Translations under genes and position numbers: made by a program
Part shown: positions 36,996 through 49,070 of the stretch, piece by piece
Numbering within the stretch: position 1 is the stretch's first letter
Layout of the letters: every line of letters starts with the position of its first letter
Origin: Saururus chinensis
Lineage: Eukaryota > Streptophyta > Magnoliopsida > Piperales > Saururaceae
DNA length: 64,000 nt
Reading direction: 5' to 3'
Assembly (NCBI GenBank): GCA_035235625.1
Contig: CP141144.1
Span: 32,920,014 to 32,984,013, forward strand
The notes under the pieces: generated by a model
Database searches by the model: none
The model's input: only the letters and a program-made list of their open reading frames with translations
Told to the model about the DNA's origin: nothing

Positions 36996-38859
36996 AATAC
37001 CCCCAAACCTACTTTGTGCTAGTCCTCGAGCAAAACAAAAATTAAAATAATAGAAAACAAAGCTAACTACTCCATTTCCGCAGGAAAACTCGATTGCATT
37101 TAGCATATGCAACAAGCCTTTAAACCCCTAGCTTACACTAGTGGACGAGTTCTGTCTCGTGAGGGTTTGTAGTGAATATACCCACAAAATTCAAATGATA
37201 GAAGAAAATTAAAATTAAAACCACGTCAAATTTACAAACCAACTCCTCCTAAACATGTGACTTCATTTAATAAAATCAATCATACATAATACAACTTGTC
37301 TTCTTAAACAATAATTCATTCTTACAACTTCATATTGGTAGCAAATACTTATACATACATAATAGTTTTAGAAAAATAGACATTGCTAAGTAATTATACA
37401 ATCCCAATCTCACGAATCGAACAACTCAATGTGTCTCATTTTTACTCAGCAATTTCAATTTTAACACACTAAAAAAAAGGCATTGGCATCCATTCATCTT
37501 CAAGAGATCATAATAGAGAATCATGCAAAACCTTCCTTGAAAAGTAAAACACCCTAAATCACCTAACAACTCATCAAGATATAATTGCATAGTGTCCTAC
37601 TGGAATTTTATGCTCATCTCACATGACATGTGTAAGGCTTAGCCTTTTAAGCTTTCTATAAGATCCATGTAACAAGTGTTAGGCTAGTGACTCTCAATCT
37701 AGTTGGCTCAGGGCACTAGGTGTTAAAACACCCCTCAGGCTTAATGATATGAACCAAATAGGCTTCAAGGCTATGCATGTCACAAATTAGTCAACTCTAC
37801 CTTTTGACTCGAACACCCTATGCTTAGTGAGGCACGCCGAGTCCCGGACTACTCAATAGAGTGACTTTAATTCATTACAAATTTTCATTCTTTTTTTTAC
37901 TTTTTTTTTCTTGAGCACATTATACAATCAACTTGAATTGTGTTGACAAAAAGTCCTCGACTGTTCTACAAACCAAAAATAGTGAAACTCAAAACTCTAT
38001 CATGATAACATGAATACTACTAGATCATGCCAAAGTTTTACTCTCATAAGAAAATAATTACATAGATTCAATGATATCCACCAAGATGTAAAACCATAAT
38101 CAAGGGCTCAAATTCTCACTTAGGCAAATGTCTTGCTTTGTTTTTTTGTCAAAATAGGAGCACACGAAACCAATATGAAGTAATCAGAACTCAAAATCAT
38201 TAAATCAGTCAAATCATATTCATTGTAGTCTAATGTCATTAAATAAAGTCACATGTCTAGAATAAGAATCAATGTAAATAAGCAAAAAATATAAAATAAA
38301 ATAAATCTAATTAATTTTTTCAATTTTTCATTTTTTAAGTAAAACAAAAAGAGCATAAAAGAAAAATCTCTTTCTACACCCCCAAACCTAAACTAAACAT
38401 TGTCCTCAATGTAATTTTTTTTTATTGTCTTTGGGAAAAATCATGAAAAGAAAATCAACCCTCACATAATCTGGATTTTCAAGAGTAGACGACTCAACAT
38501 CAAGTAGAAAATGGTCTAAAAATGGTTTTAAACGTTGGCCATTAACTTTGAAAACAACACCATTTTTTGGGTTTTTAATTTCAATAGCTCCATAAGGAAA
38601 AACAATTTTTACAATGAAAGGACCTATCCAACATCATCTTAATTTTCCTGGAAAGAGACGAAGTCTAGAGTTGTACAATAAAACTTTTTGAAATGACTCA
38701 AGTTCTTTGTAAAATATTTTTATCATGAATAGCCTTCATTCTCTCTTTATAAAGTTTTGAACTCTCATAAGCATCACGTTGAATTTTCTCTAACTCATTG
38801 ATTTGCAATTGTCTATTTAAGCTAGCCTTATCAAAGTTAAAATTCAAAGCTTCGATTGC
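36996..38859 (-). other. Polypurine tract and untranslated 3' region of the Athila element
   Basis: In minus reading, GGTTTGGGGGTATT lies directly against the 3' LTR start TGATGCACTG (36996-37008), the usual Athila polypurine tract. The remaining ~1.8 kb up to the integrase end has no recognised coding region. It contains a second GGTTTGGGGGTG-like purine run near 38380-38392, as many Athila elements carry between pol and the LTR. Confidence 0.6.
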
Positions 38860-41800
38860 TCAATATGCCCTATGTTCCAACTCCACAGGCAAGTGACAAG
38901 CTTTTCCAAAAATCAAATGGTAAGGAAACAAGCCAATTTGGGTCTTAAAAGCGGTACGGTAAGCCCAAAGAGCATCGGTTAGTCGTAAAGACCAATCTTT
39001 ATCATTTGGATTTACTATTTTTTGCAAAATATATTTAATTTCCCTATTAGAAATCTCAACTTGTCCATTTGTTTGTGGGTGATAGGGGGTAGCTACTTTA
39101 TGGATAATCTGATACTTCCTCATCAAAGCCTCAAAAGGCTTATTGCAACAATGTGACCGCCCGTCACTTATAATGGCGTGAGGTGTTCCAAACCTTGAAA
39201 ATATATTTTCTCTTAAAAAGCGCACAACGACTTTGTGGTCATTGGTTTTGCTTGAAACAACCTCAATCCACTTGGAAACGTAATCGACGGCAACTAAAAT
39301 GTAAACATAGCCAAGAGAAGGAGGAAAAGGTCCCATGAAATCAATGCCCCAACAATAAAAAATCTCAATAACCAATATAGGGTTAAGGGGCATCATATTT
39401 CGACAGATATGGCTCCTAACTTTTGACACCTTTCACAAGTTTTGCAAAATTCATGAACATCTTTGAAAAGCATTGGCCAGTAAAAACCACATTGCAAAAT
39501 TTTAGCAGTGGTCTTTTAGAGGATAAGTGACCACCGCATGCTTCAGAATGATAAAAAGAGATGATACTTACTTGTTTAGAATCAGGCGCACATCTCCTTA
39601 TTATTTGATTCAAACAGTACTTAAAGAGATAGGGGTCGTCCCAAAAGAAATGTTTTACCTTGGTGAAGAATCTCTTTTTATCTTGAGGAGACTAATAGTG
39701 GGGAACTTTACTTGTCACCATGTAGTTGGCAATGTCAACATACCATGGAGGATGTGAGATGGCTAAAAGTTGTTCATCAGGGAATGTGTCTTGGATTGGA
39801 ATGTTTTTCAAAGAATCAGAAAATTCCAATCTGGAAAGATGATCCGCCACCACATTCTCTACTCTCTTCTTGTCTCTGATTGTGAGATCAAACTCTTGGA
39901 GTAGGAGTATTCATCGGAGCAATTTAGGCTTTGTATCTTGTTTGCTCAAAAGCTACTTCAAAGCTGCATGGTCAGTAAAAATGATAATCTGAGAGCCAAT
40001 CAAATTGGATCTAAATTTGTCAAGTGCAAATACTACAGCAAGAAGTTCTTTTTCAGTGGTGAAGTAGTTCATTTAGGCACTATTTAAAGTTTTACTTGCA
40101 TAATGAATTACACAAGGTTTCTTATCTTTTCTTTGCCCTAAAATAGCCCCAACGGCATAATCACTTGCATCACACATAATTTCAAAAGGAAGGTTCCAAT
40201 CTGGGGGTTGTATGATGGGTACGAACACTAACATGTTCTTAAGCTTTGTGAAAACTTCTTCACATGCATCCGACCACTCAAAAGAATGCTCTTTAGATAG
40301 AAGATTACAGAATGGTCTAGATATCACACTAAAATTCTTAATAAATGTTTTATAAAAACCAGTATGCCCTAAAAAGGATCTAACATCTTTTATGGACATT
40401 GGACTAGGCGAATTAGTAATCAATTCAATTTTTGCCTTGTCCACTTGAATTCCCTACACATAAACAATGTGATCAAGTACTATTCCAGTAGTAACCATAA
40501 AATGACACTTTTCCCAATTTAAAACTAGATTTTTCTCTTCACATCTCACCAAAACTTTTTTTAAGTTATCAAGACAGTCATCAAAAGAATCACCAAAAAT
40601 AGAAAAGTCATCTATAAAAACTTCCAAAAACTGCTCCACCATGTCACTAAAGATGCTCATCATGCACCTTTGGAATGTGGCAAGAGCATTACATAATCCA
40701 AAGGGCAACTTTCGATATGCAAAGGTACCAAATGGACATGTAAAGGTTGATTTTTCTTAATCTTCAAGTGCAATCTCGATTTGGTTGTATCTTGAATAAC
40801 CATCTAGAAAATAATAAAATTAATGACCGGCTACCCTCTCTAGGATTTGGTCCATGAATGGCAAGGGGAAGTGGTCTTTCCTAGTGACGGAATTCAATGT
40901 CCTATAATCTATGCACATCCGCCAAGCGGTGGTGACTCTAGTGGGAATTAACTCATCATTGGCATTCTTTACCACTGTCACTCTAGACTTTTTGGGGATA
41001 ACCTGGGTGGGACTCACCCATGGACTGTCAGAAATGGGGTAAATAATACCCACATCCAATAATTTTAGGACCTCTGCTCTCACTACCTCTTTCATGTTGG
41101 GTTTTAACCTCCGTTGCATTTGTCTCACAGGTTTTTCATTTTCTTCCATGAAGACCCTATGTGTACAAATCAGGGAATTAATCCCCTTCATATCAGCAAT
41201 GGTCCACCCAATGACATTCTTGTGATTTCTAAGGACTTCGAGCAACCTGTGATCTTGTTCCCTATCCAACATTGAAGACACAACCATAGGAAATGTCTCT
41301 CCCCCTCCAAGATAAGCATATTTAATTTCAGTAGGGAGGGGTTTCAAGTCTAGCTTGGGTAGTTGGATACTTGAGGGGAGAGGAGCGCTATTAGAAGAGG
41401 TAACTCCTCAAAGCGGGCCTTCTACCTATCAGTATCCAATAATGGAGTTGACTCCAACAAGGAATTTACATCATTAATCATAACATTATCATCAATATTA
41501 AAATAAGAAAGACATGATTCAAGAGGGTCACAAAATGAAGAAATAGTAGACATGTCATCAACAAGACTTTCTAAAAGATTCACTTCATGCACCTCCTCAT
41601 CCTCATCTCCTGGTTGCATGTAAATATTAATAATGTTCAGTTCCAAAGTCATATTTCCAAAAGAATGCTTCATAACACCAATTCTACAATTAATAATAGC
41701 ATTAGAAGTAGCAAGAAATGGGCATCCTAATATGACAGGAATTTAAGTACAAGCATTCAAAACTGGTTGTGTGTCCAAAACAATAAAATTAATAGGAAAG

Positions 41801-43812
41801 TAAAACTTTTATACTTGTACTACCACATCCTCAACAATTTCTCTTGGTGTTTTAACTGAGCAATATGCAAGTTGAAGTGTAATGCTTGTGGTCTCCATTT
41901 CACGAAGTGCCAATTATTCATAAACAGAATAAGGTAAGAGATTAACATTTGCCCCGAGATCAAGTAAAGCTTTTTCAACTCTATAATTCCCAATTATACA
42001 AGATATGGTTAGATAACCAGGATCTTTATATTTGGGTGGGGTGTTGTGTTGCAAAATTGTACTTACTTGTTCTGTCAAAAATGCCTTCTTTTATACATTT
42101 AGCTTACGCTTGATGGTACAAAGATCTTTCAAAAATTTAGCATAAGCTGGAATTTATTTAATGGCATCTAAGAGAGGAATGTTAATCTTCACTTGTTTGA
42201 AAATTTCAAGAATGTCACCATTTGGCACCAATTTAGAGGAAGATTGTAACCTTTGACGAAAAGGAGGAGGAATTGGAGCAACACAATCAGAGTTATCAAG
42301 TTCAACACCATATTTAGAATTCAAAGACTCCTTAGGTTCAACAACCTTCATTGGAATGTCTTTGTTAATGACTTTTCCACTTCTCAAAGTGGTGATGGAC
42401 TTAGCATGCTATTCTTGTGAACTTGAAGAATTTAAAATTTCAATTACAAATTTACCTTTAGGATTTGGTTGAGGTTGAGAATGAAACTTCCCTTTTTCTT
42501 GAGTGCTCAAAGCTGTGGTCAATTGATTGATAGAAGTTTTGAAGTCATTGATGACTTGCATTGTTTGGTTATTGATTGTTGCTTGACTTTGCATGAATGT
42601 TTGCAATGTGTCTTCAAGAGTCTTTTTATGTGGTGGAACATAATTTGAAGAAGAAGGGGGTACCTGCACATTAGACTCATTTCTCCAACTAAAGTTAGGA
42701 TGACTTCTCCAATTAGGAGTATAAGTTTCATAATAAGGAGAAGAAAATAGCCTTTTTTAGGTGTTCATAGCATTTGCTTGAGTATGCAACACTTCTTCAA
42801 AAGCAGGGATTGTTGGACAATCCTGTGTTTGGTGTCCATCACTCTCACATATACTACAAATATCTTGTGCTTTTTGAGAAGCTTTAGACATGTTTTCCCT
42901 ATTAATTTCCATAACCTCAACCTTTCTAGTTAAACTTGTAATTTTTGCTTTTACATCATCCTTTTCTTTAAGAAGGTACATACCCCCCTTAGTTGCCCCA
43001 TTAGATTTTGTTTTATTACTACTTTCAAATTCATTAGAATCTTCCTATGATTGAGCATTTTCAGCTAACACATCAAAATAGTCTCGTGCTTCCTCAGGTT
43101 CTTTACTCAAAAACTCTCCATTACACATCATTTCAACAAATTGCCTCATTTGAGAAGATAAGTCATTATAAAAGAAACTAATTGTATGCCATGTTTCATA
43201 TCCATGATGTCGGCACAACAACAAAAGTTCTTTAAATCTCTCCCAACATTAAAAGAAAGTCTCATTTTATTTTTGTAAAAAATTCATAATGTTCTTTCTA
43301 AGTGTATTAATTTTATGGGTGGGAAAAAACTTTTTCAAAAATTCTCTTTGCATTTCTTGCCATGATCCAATGGATCTTGGCTTCAAAGAATTCAACCAAT
43401 TTTTTTCCTTTTCCTTTAAAGAAAAAGGAAAGAGTTTTAATCTAATAGCATCATTTGAAACATTTTGGTTTGGCAAAGTTTCACAAACCTCTATAAACTC
43501 TTTTAAATACAAATATGGGCTTTCTGAATTTAGGCCATGAAATTCGGGTAGTAATTGAATTACACCCGGCTTGAATTCAGAACCACTCACTTTAGTTGAA
43601 AAAATCATGCAAGAAGGAGGACTTGATCTAGTTGGTTGCAAATAATTACGCAAGATTTTAACTTGAATATTTTGTACATTATTTTCCCCATTATCACTTC
43701 TTAGTTCCTCATTAGTTCTTAAATCCTCCATTGTATCAAAATTAATATAATTTTCAAAAGATTTGTTCACTCCTTTCAATCGTCCAGAATTATCACTCAC
43801 CCACGTGAACAT
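38860..43812 (-). mobile_element. Athila gag-pol coding remnants
   Basis: Recognisable parts in minus-strand order are as follows. Gag is at 43267-43812 (LPEFHGLNSESPYLYLKEF, DAIRLKLFPFSL), with a further gag/zinc-knuckle part at 42757-42981 (CSICESDGHQTQDCP). A linker and protease-side region lies at 41422-42669. Reverse transcriptase is at 40820-41347 (YPISDSPWVSPTQVIPKK, CIDYRTLNSVTRKDHFPLPF) and 40454-40708 (MPFGLCNALATFQRCM, FIDDFSIFG). RNase H is at 40073-40444 (FEIMCDASDYAVGAILGQ). Integrase is at 38860-39429 ([37 protein letters not shown]). The order gag-PR-RT-RH-INT confirms Ty3/gypsy. It is broken in many places and not functional. Confidence 0.85.
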
Positions 43813-44144
43813 GCAACAACAAAAAAATTTTTTTTAGTAACAAACGAAAGTAAAAGTGCAAAAATTAAATAAAAAAATATAAAAAATTAGATGGTTAGAA
43901 GTTAATATACAAAAATTAAAATTGTGAAATAAGGCCAAAGGCACTATCGAGGTACACATTTAATCCCGAAAAATTTTCAGTAGTAACGTGGGTAGTACCT
44001 CCGGTCTCAAAAAGAAAAATTATAGAATTTAAGTACTAAAAGTAAATGACTGAATTTAAAGAGTTAGTGTGCAAAAATAAAAGTTAGAGGATTAGTAAAG
44101 TTAGAATGAGTTTTTTTTTCGTAACGGATTCTTGTCACATGTTG

Positions 44145-44167
44145 CAATCCCCGACAATGGTGCCAAT
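44145..44167 (-). promoter_or_regulatory. Athila primer binding site
   Basis: In minus reading ATTGGCACCATTGTCGGGG follows the 5' LTR end by one base. This is the Athila-type primer site (TTGGCGCCGTTGTCGGGGA class) with small changes, and it fixes both the family and the orientation. Confidence 0.8.
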
Positions 44168-44168
44168 T

Positions 44169-46387
44169 TGTTGTTACGTCCAAAATAAGACTATGAAGTA
44201 GTCTAGTTCATATTTCTTTTTTACTTGTCAGCTATAATAAACAAGGTCGATCCACAGGGAAAGCCTTCTGTGACATAGAAAACTATTACGAAGAGAATAG
44301 AATAGAGAAAAAAAGTGAAACAGATAATAAGAGACAATCAAGGAGAAAGTGCTAAGGCATCGAAAATCCACTTGTAATAAATCTCTAATGTATACTTCAT
44401 TCAAATGATAACTCAATTAAGATCAAATGAAAATTTGTCTCAATCGGAAATTTATCTTTTAAAGAACTTTGAAATAGAACATTAGTAATTGATTGTTTAC
44501 TACGTGAAAGCATTAACTATATAATCACAGGGAATTATAAGCATTCGGCATGCCTTTCGTCAACACTGAATCAAATAATTATATAGATTATAAACTCCTT
44601 AAATATGAAACATTAATTTAAAATGATAAAGAACTTGAATCCAAGTATCCATTAAACATCAAGTACAAGCTTCATTCCTAGCCTTAGCTTGAGAGCTTAG
44701 AAAGACATTACAATAAAACTAAAATTAAAATTACAAAATGAGAGAATAAAATAGGAGAGGAGTGCTCTAAAGAGGGGGGAATGATGCCTCTATCACATCT
44801 ACCCCTCTATTTATAGGACTAGAAGGGGTTTCTTTAAAGAGGAAAGTAAAATCATATCTTTTAATTGTATCTTGATTGATTGCCTGATTGGTTGCATCTT
44901 TGGCAATGATTAGATTCTAAATCAATCAAATAAATAAATAATTTATTTAGCAAATAAGTATCTTTGAATCTTCCTTTAAATGTCTAATCAGCCTCATTAT
45001 CTTTCCTTATGTGTATTGATGCACTGAAATAATGTTAAATAAAATGTTTTTAAATTTCTATTTGCAATCCTATTTTGTGTTAATTCATTGCCAATTTGGG
45101 CTATTTATGTTTTGAATAAGTTAGTTGGACCTTAATTGAGTTTACATGTCTAAACAGGCTTCAACAAGATACAACTGGAAGGGGAAGTTAAGCCCAACTA
45201 TCCAAAGTTATTTAAAAGTCAAAAATGGGCTCCTAATGGTCTAAACATGCATGGAATGGTCGAACACAACCTTGTGAACCCATTTGATTTGAGATTTGTA
45301 TGAATAGAACTAAATTTTGAAAGAAGTTGATTCGGACAGATTGACACAGCTTTAGTATTTCGATCATATCTTTTTATATATAATTCGGATTGATACAATT
45401 CTGGTGGCAATGGAAAGAAGACTTCCGTGGGTACAAGTGTTATTTCTGGAAGAAATTCCAAATTTCAAAGATATATGGGTCCAATCAGGCAATCAATAAA
45501 GATAAAATCTGGAGATATGATTTGACTTTCCCCTTTGAAGGAACCCCTTCTTTTCCTATAAATAGAGGGGTGGACGTGATAGATGGGGCATTCTCTCCTC
45601 TTTCGAGCTCTCTTCTCCTATTTTCTTCTCTCATTTTGTAATTTTATTTTTAGTTTCATTGTAATGGCATTCTAAAGCTCTCAAGCTAAGGCTAGGAATG
45701 AAACTTGTACTTGATGTTTAATGGATACTTTGATTCAAGTAAGTTCTTTATCATTTTAAATTGATGTTTCATATTTAAGGAGTTTATAATCTATATAATT
45801 ATTTGATTCAGCGTTGACGAAAGGCACGCCGAATGCTTATCATTCCCTGTGATTATACACTTAATACTTTCACGTAGTAAACAATCAATTACTATTGTTC
45901 TATTTCAAAGTTCTTTAAAAGATACATTTTCCGATTGGGACAAATTTTCATTTGATCTTAATTGAGTTATCATTTGAATGAAGTATACATTAGAGATTTA
46001 TTACAAGTGGATTTTTGATGCCTTAGCACTTTCTCTTTGAATTGTCTCTTATTATCTATTTCACTTTTCTTCTCTATTCTATTCTCTTCGTAATAGTTTT
46101 CTGTGTCACACAAGGCTTTCCCTGTGGATCGACCTAGTTTACTATAGTTGACAAGTAAAAAAATGAAATTTGAACTAGACTCCTTCATAGTCTTAGTTTG
46201 GACGTAACAACATAAATCATCATTCACAGTTGGATCCTGTTGAAGCTTGTTTAGACATGTAAACTCAATTAAGGTCCAGCTATCCTATTGAAAACATAAA
46301 TAGCCCAAATAAGCAATGCCTTAACACAAAATAGGATTGCAATTTGAAATTTAAAAATATTTTATTGAACATTATTTCAGTGCATCA
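44169..46387 (-). repeat. 5' LTR of the Athila element, interrupted by an inverted LTR
   Basis: Plus reading: 44169-45016 matches the first ~850 bp of the 3' LTR (35639-36490). The sequence then switches to an inverted LTR copy (45017-46212), and 46213-46387 returns to the last ~150 bp of the same LTR, ending TTCAGTGCATCA. About 330 bp equivalent to 36490-36820 are absent. Confidence 0.8.
45017..46212 (+). mobile_element. Inverted Athila LTR inside the Athila 5' LTR
   Basis: It begins TGATGCACTGAAATAATG and ends GGACGTAACAACA, the two ends of an Athila LTR in the orientation opposite to its host. Its length (about 1.2 kb) is near that of a whole LTR. Flanks TGTAT and TAAAT do not match, so either the target duplication was lost with the adjacent ~330-bp loss, or the copy arose by recombination rather than insertion. 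Confidence 0.75.
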
Positions 46388-46392
46388 GGTAT

Positions 46393-47309
46393 TACATTAT
46401 CCGTTAGCTTAAACTCAATTTGGCATCCGCTTAGAACCGCATGCAGCAAGTGTATGATAAGAAGCATGCTGATCGGGGTTCCATGTGGGCAATCTTGTTT
46501 ATGTCTCAGTGATTCCTCAGCATCAGACCAGCTTATTCTAGGAAGACCATGCTAAGTTCGCTCCACATTACCACGACCCTTATTCCATTATCGAGAGAAT
46601 CAGACCACAGCTTACCACATGGCATTGCCCGCTGGATGATTGGTGCACACGGTCTTCCATAACTCTCGCCTCGACCATTTTGTTGGGGACCCGACTGTTG
46701 TCTCTAGCTCCCCGCCTCTGCCATTGATGGGATATCCTGAGCCGGACATTCCCACACCCGTCTATGTGCTTGATAAATGATGGGTGCATCATTCGGGCTG
46801 CATTGTCATCGAGGTACTCATGGCTTGGTAGGATCAACCTCTTGAGGATGTCACTTAGATGCTTGAGGACAAGTTCATGGAGTGCTACCCTACTTGGTCG
46901 CCTTGAGGACAAGGCGAAAGCAAAGCATTTTGGAGTGTTGTGTACGCCACTCAGGGGGTGGAACATCTCCCACCATGCACTACTTTCCATTTTAGGACCT
47001 GCTATATTAAGTTTACTTTACTTTTCTATTCTTTTTTTTTGTGTTGTAATAATTTGTAATTGGGGGAATTTGATTCATGATTGTAACAGACCGGCTGGTG
47101 GTTTGTAATCAGGGGGATTTGATAGTAATGAGCCAGCTGGTCCATAATTAGGGGGCTTTGGTTGTAACAGACCAGATGACGTGCCTCCCATAAAGGGGGT
47201 TGTCTTCCTCCTTGGAATATAGAATTATTTCCCTTCTTCCATCGTCCAAATTTCTCCCCTTTCCTCTTTGTGAAGCTAGGTACCATTTGTGTCCGATCTG
47301 GACACAACA
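46393..47309 (+). mobile_element. Ty3/gypsy chromovirus 3' end: integrase tail and LTR, broken
   Basis: In plus reading, RMQQVYDKKHADRG near 46440-46480 and DPYSIIERI near 46575-46600 are typical of the chromovirus integrase C-terminal region. The LTR at 46936-47309 starts TGTTGTGTACGCCACT and ends GGACACAACA, with inverted termini. It matches 59815-60175. The 5' part of the element is cut off by the Athila element. Broken fossil. Confidence 0.7.
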
Positions 47310-49070
47310 CTTGGGTGTATCATTCTAAAATTAGATAAATGAATAAAATTACATAAGTTAAGGAAGAATAGTCAAATATCGGTATTGCTATGTCCATTTA
47401 AATCATCTTTATGAATGTAAAAAATGATAGGCAAATCTCTTTCAACTTTTAATTAAGTAATGATTTATTGCATTCTTAACATGGTTCAATATTATTTAAA
47501 TAAAAGAATATAACTTGACTAAGGATAATCTGATTTGTTTGTTATTTAGTGCGCGTGGTTCATTATCACAAACATTTCTAATGAGTATATATTTATTTAA
47601 AATAATTAGATACACATTTGTGATGAGCATGGCTGCTTTGTTCTATAACTAGTTAAGTAAATGAAATTACATAAGTTAAGGGAGAATGGTCAAAGTTACT
47701 ATCACTTAATGCATTTGATTTATCTTTATGAATGTAACAAATGATTGTGAGCATTCTTAATGAGCTTTGATTTTAATGGAATAAAAGAATATAACTTAAC
47801 CAAAACTACCCCAATTTGTTTGTCGTTTATTGCATTTGACTTATTTTATCGAACATGGCGAATGAGTATGCATTTCTTCAAAATAATTTTGTATACGTTT
47901 GTGACAAGCTTGGGTGCTTCTTTCAAAAACTAGTTAAGTGAATTAAATCACAAAAGTTGAGGAAGAATGGTCAAATTGTGGTATAACTTTATACATTTGA
48001 TTTGTCATTACAAAAGTAACAAATGATTAAGAGATCACTTTAAACTCAAACTATATAATGATAAGTGCGCATTCTAAATGAGCTTCAATTTTAATCGAAT
48101 AAAAGAATATAATTTGATCCAAACTTGTCCGATTTAATTATCATTTAGTGTGTTTGATTAATTCTTACGAATATAAAAAATGAGCACATGTTTATTGAAA
48201 CTAACTAAATCCACATTTGTGATAAGCTTACGTATTTTTTTTCAAAAACAATTTAAGTTAATGCAATCACATAAGTTAAGGAAGAACAATTAAATTGTGG
48301 TATCACTAAATCCAATTGATTCATCTTTACGAATGTGAAAAATGATTAGGAGATTTTCTTTAAGCTTTAAACAATGCAATGATTTGTTTGTATTTTTAAC
48401 GAGCTTTGATTTTAATCGATTAAAAAAACTATAACTTTACCAAAACTAGTCCAATTTATTCAACATTTAGTATGTTTGATTCATTTTTATGAACTTGGAA
48501 AATGATTATTTAGTTAATTAAAAATACTAAATACACATTCTTAACAAGCATTGGTGCTATGTTTTAAACTTAATTAAGCAAACAAAATCACATAAGTTAA
48601 GGAGGAACGGTTAAATTGTGGTAACAAATGATTATGAGATCTCTTTCAACATCACACTATGTAATAATTTAGATACATTCTTAATGAGCTTCAATGATAA
48701 ATGTGTAAAAGAATATAACTTGACCAAAACTACTCTAATTTTTTATTTTTTAGTGCGGTTGATTTATTCAAACGAACTAAGAAAATGAGTACATAATTAT
48801 TTTAAAAAATTAAATATTCATTCGAGATGAGCTTTGGTGCTTTGTTCTAAAACTACTTAAATGAATAAAATCATATAAATTAAGGAAGAACAGTCAAATT
48901 GGGGTATCACCTTTCCATTTGATTCATCATTATAAACTCAACATATAAATAAGAGGTCTCTTTAAACTATAAAGGATATAATAATTTGCGCACATTCATA
49001 GCGAACTTTGGTTTTAATCAAATAAAAAGATATAACTAGATTGAAAATGGTCCGATTTATTTGTCATTTA

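Larger units (their letters stand above)
35639..46387 (-). mobile_element. Athila-type Ty3/gypsy retrotransposon fossil, 10.7 kb
   Basis: It is flanked by perfect GGTAT duplications at 35634-35638 and 46388-46392. In minus orientation the 5' LTR (44169-46387, interrupted) is followed by a primer site at 44145-44167, then gag and pol (43812 down to 38860), a ~1.8-kb untranslated stretch, a polypurine tract at 36996-37008 and the 3' LTR (35639-36995). The two LTRs differ at roughly one base in ten by eye over the first 200 bp, indicating an insertion several million years old. The coding part is broken many times. No env-like frame is recognised at 37010-38860. Confidence 0.85.

Noticed and set aside
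45012-46217. Simple insertion of a solo LTR with target duplication
   Set aside because: Flanks TGTAT and TAAAT do not match and part of the outer LTR is missing, so I report only an inverted copy and leave the mechanism open.
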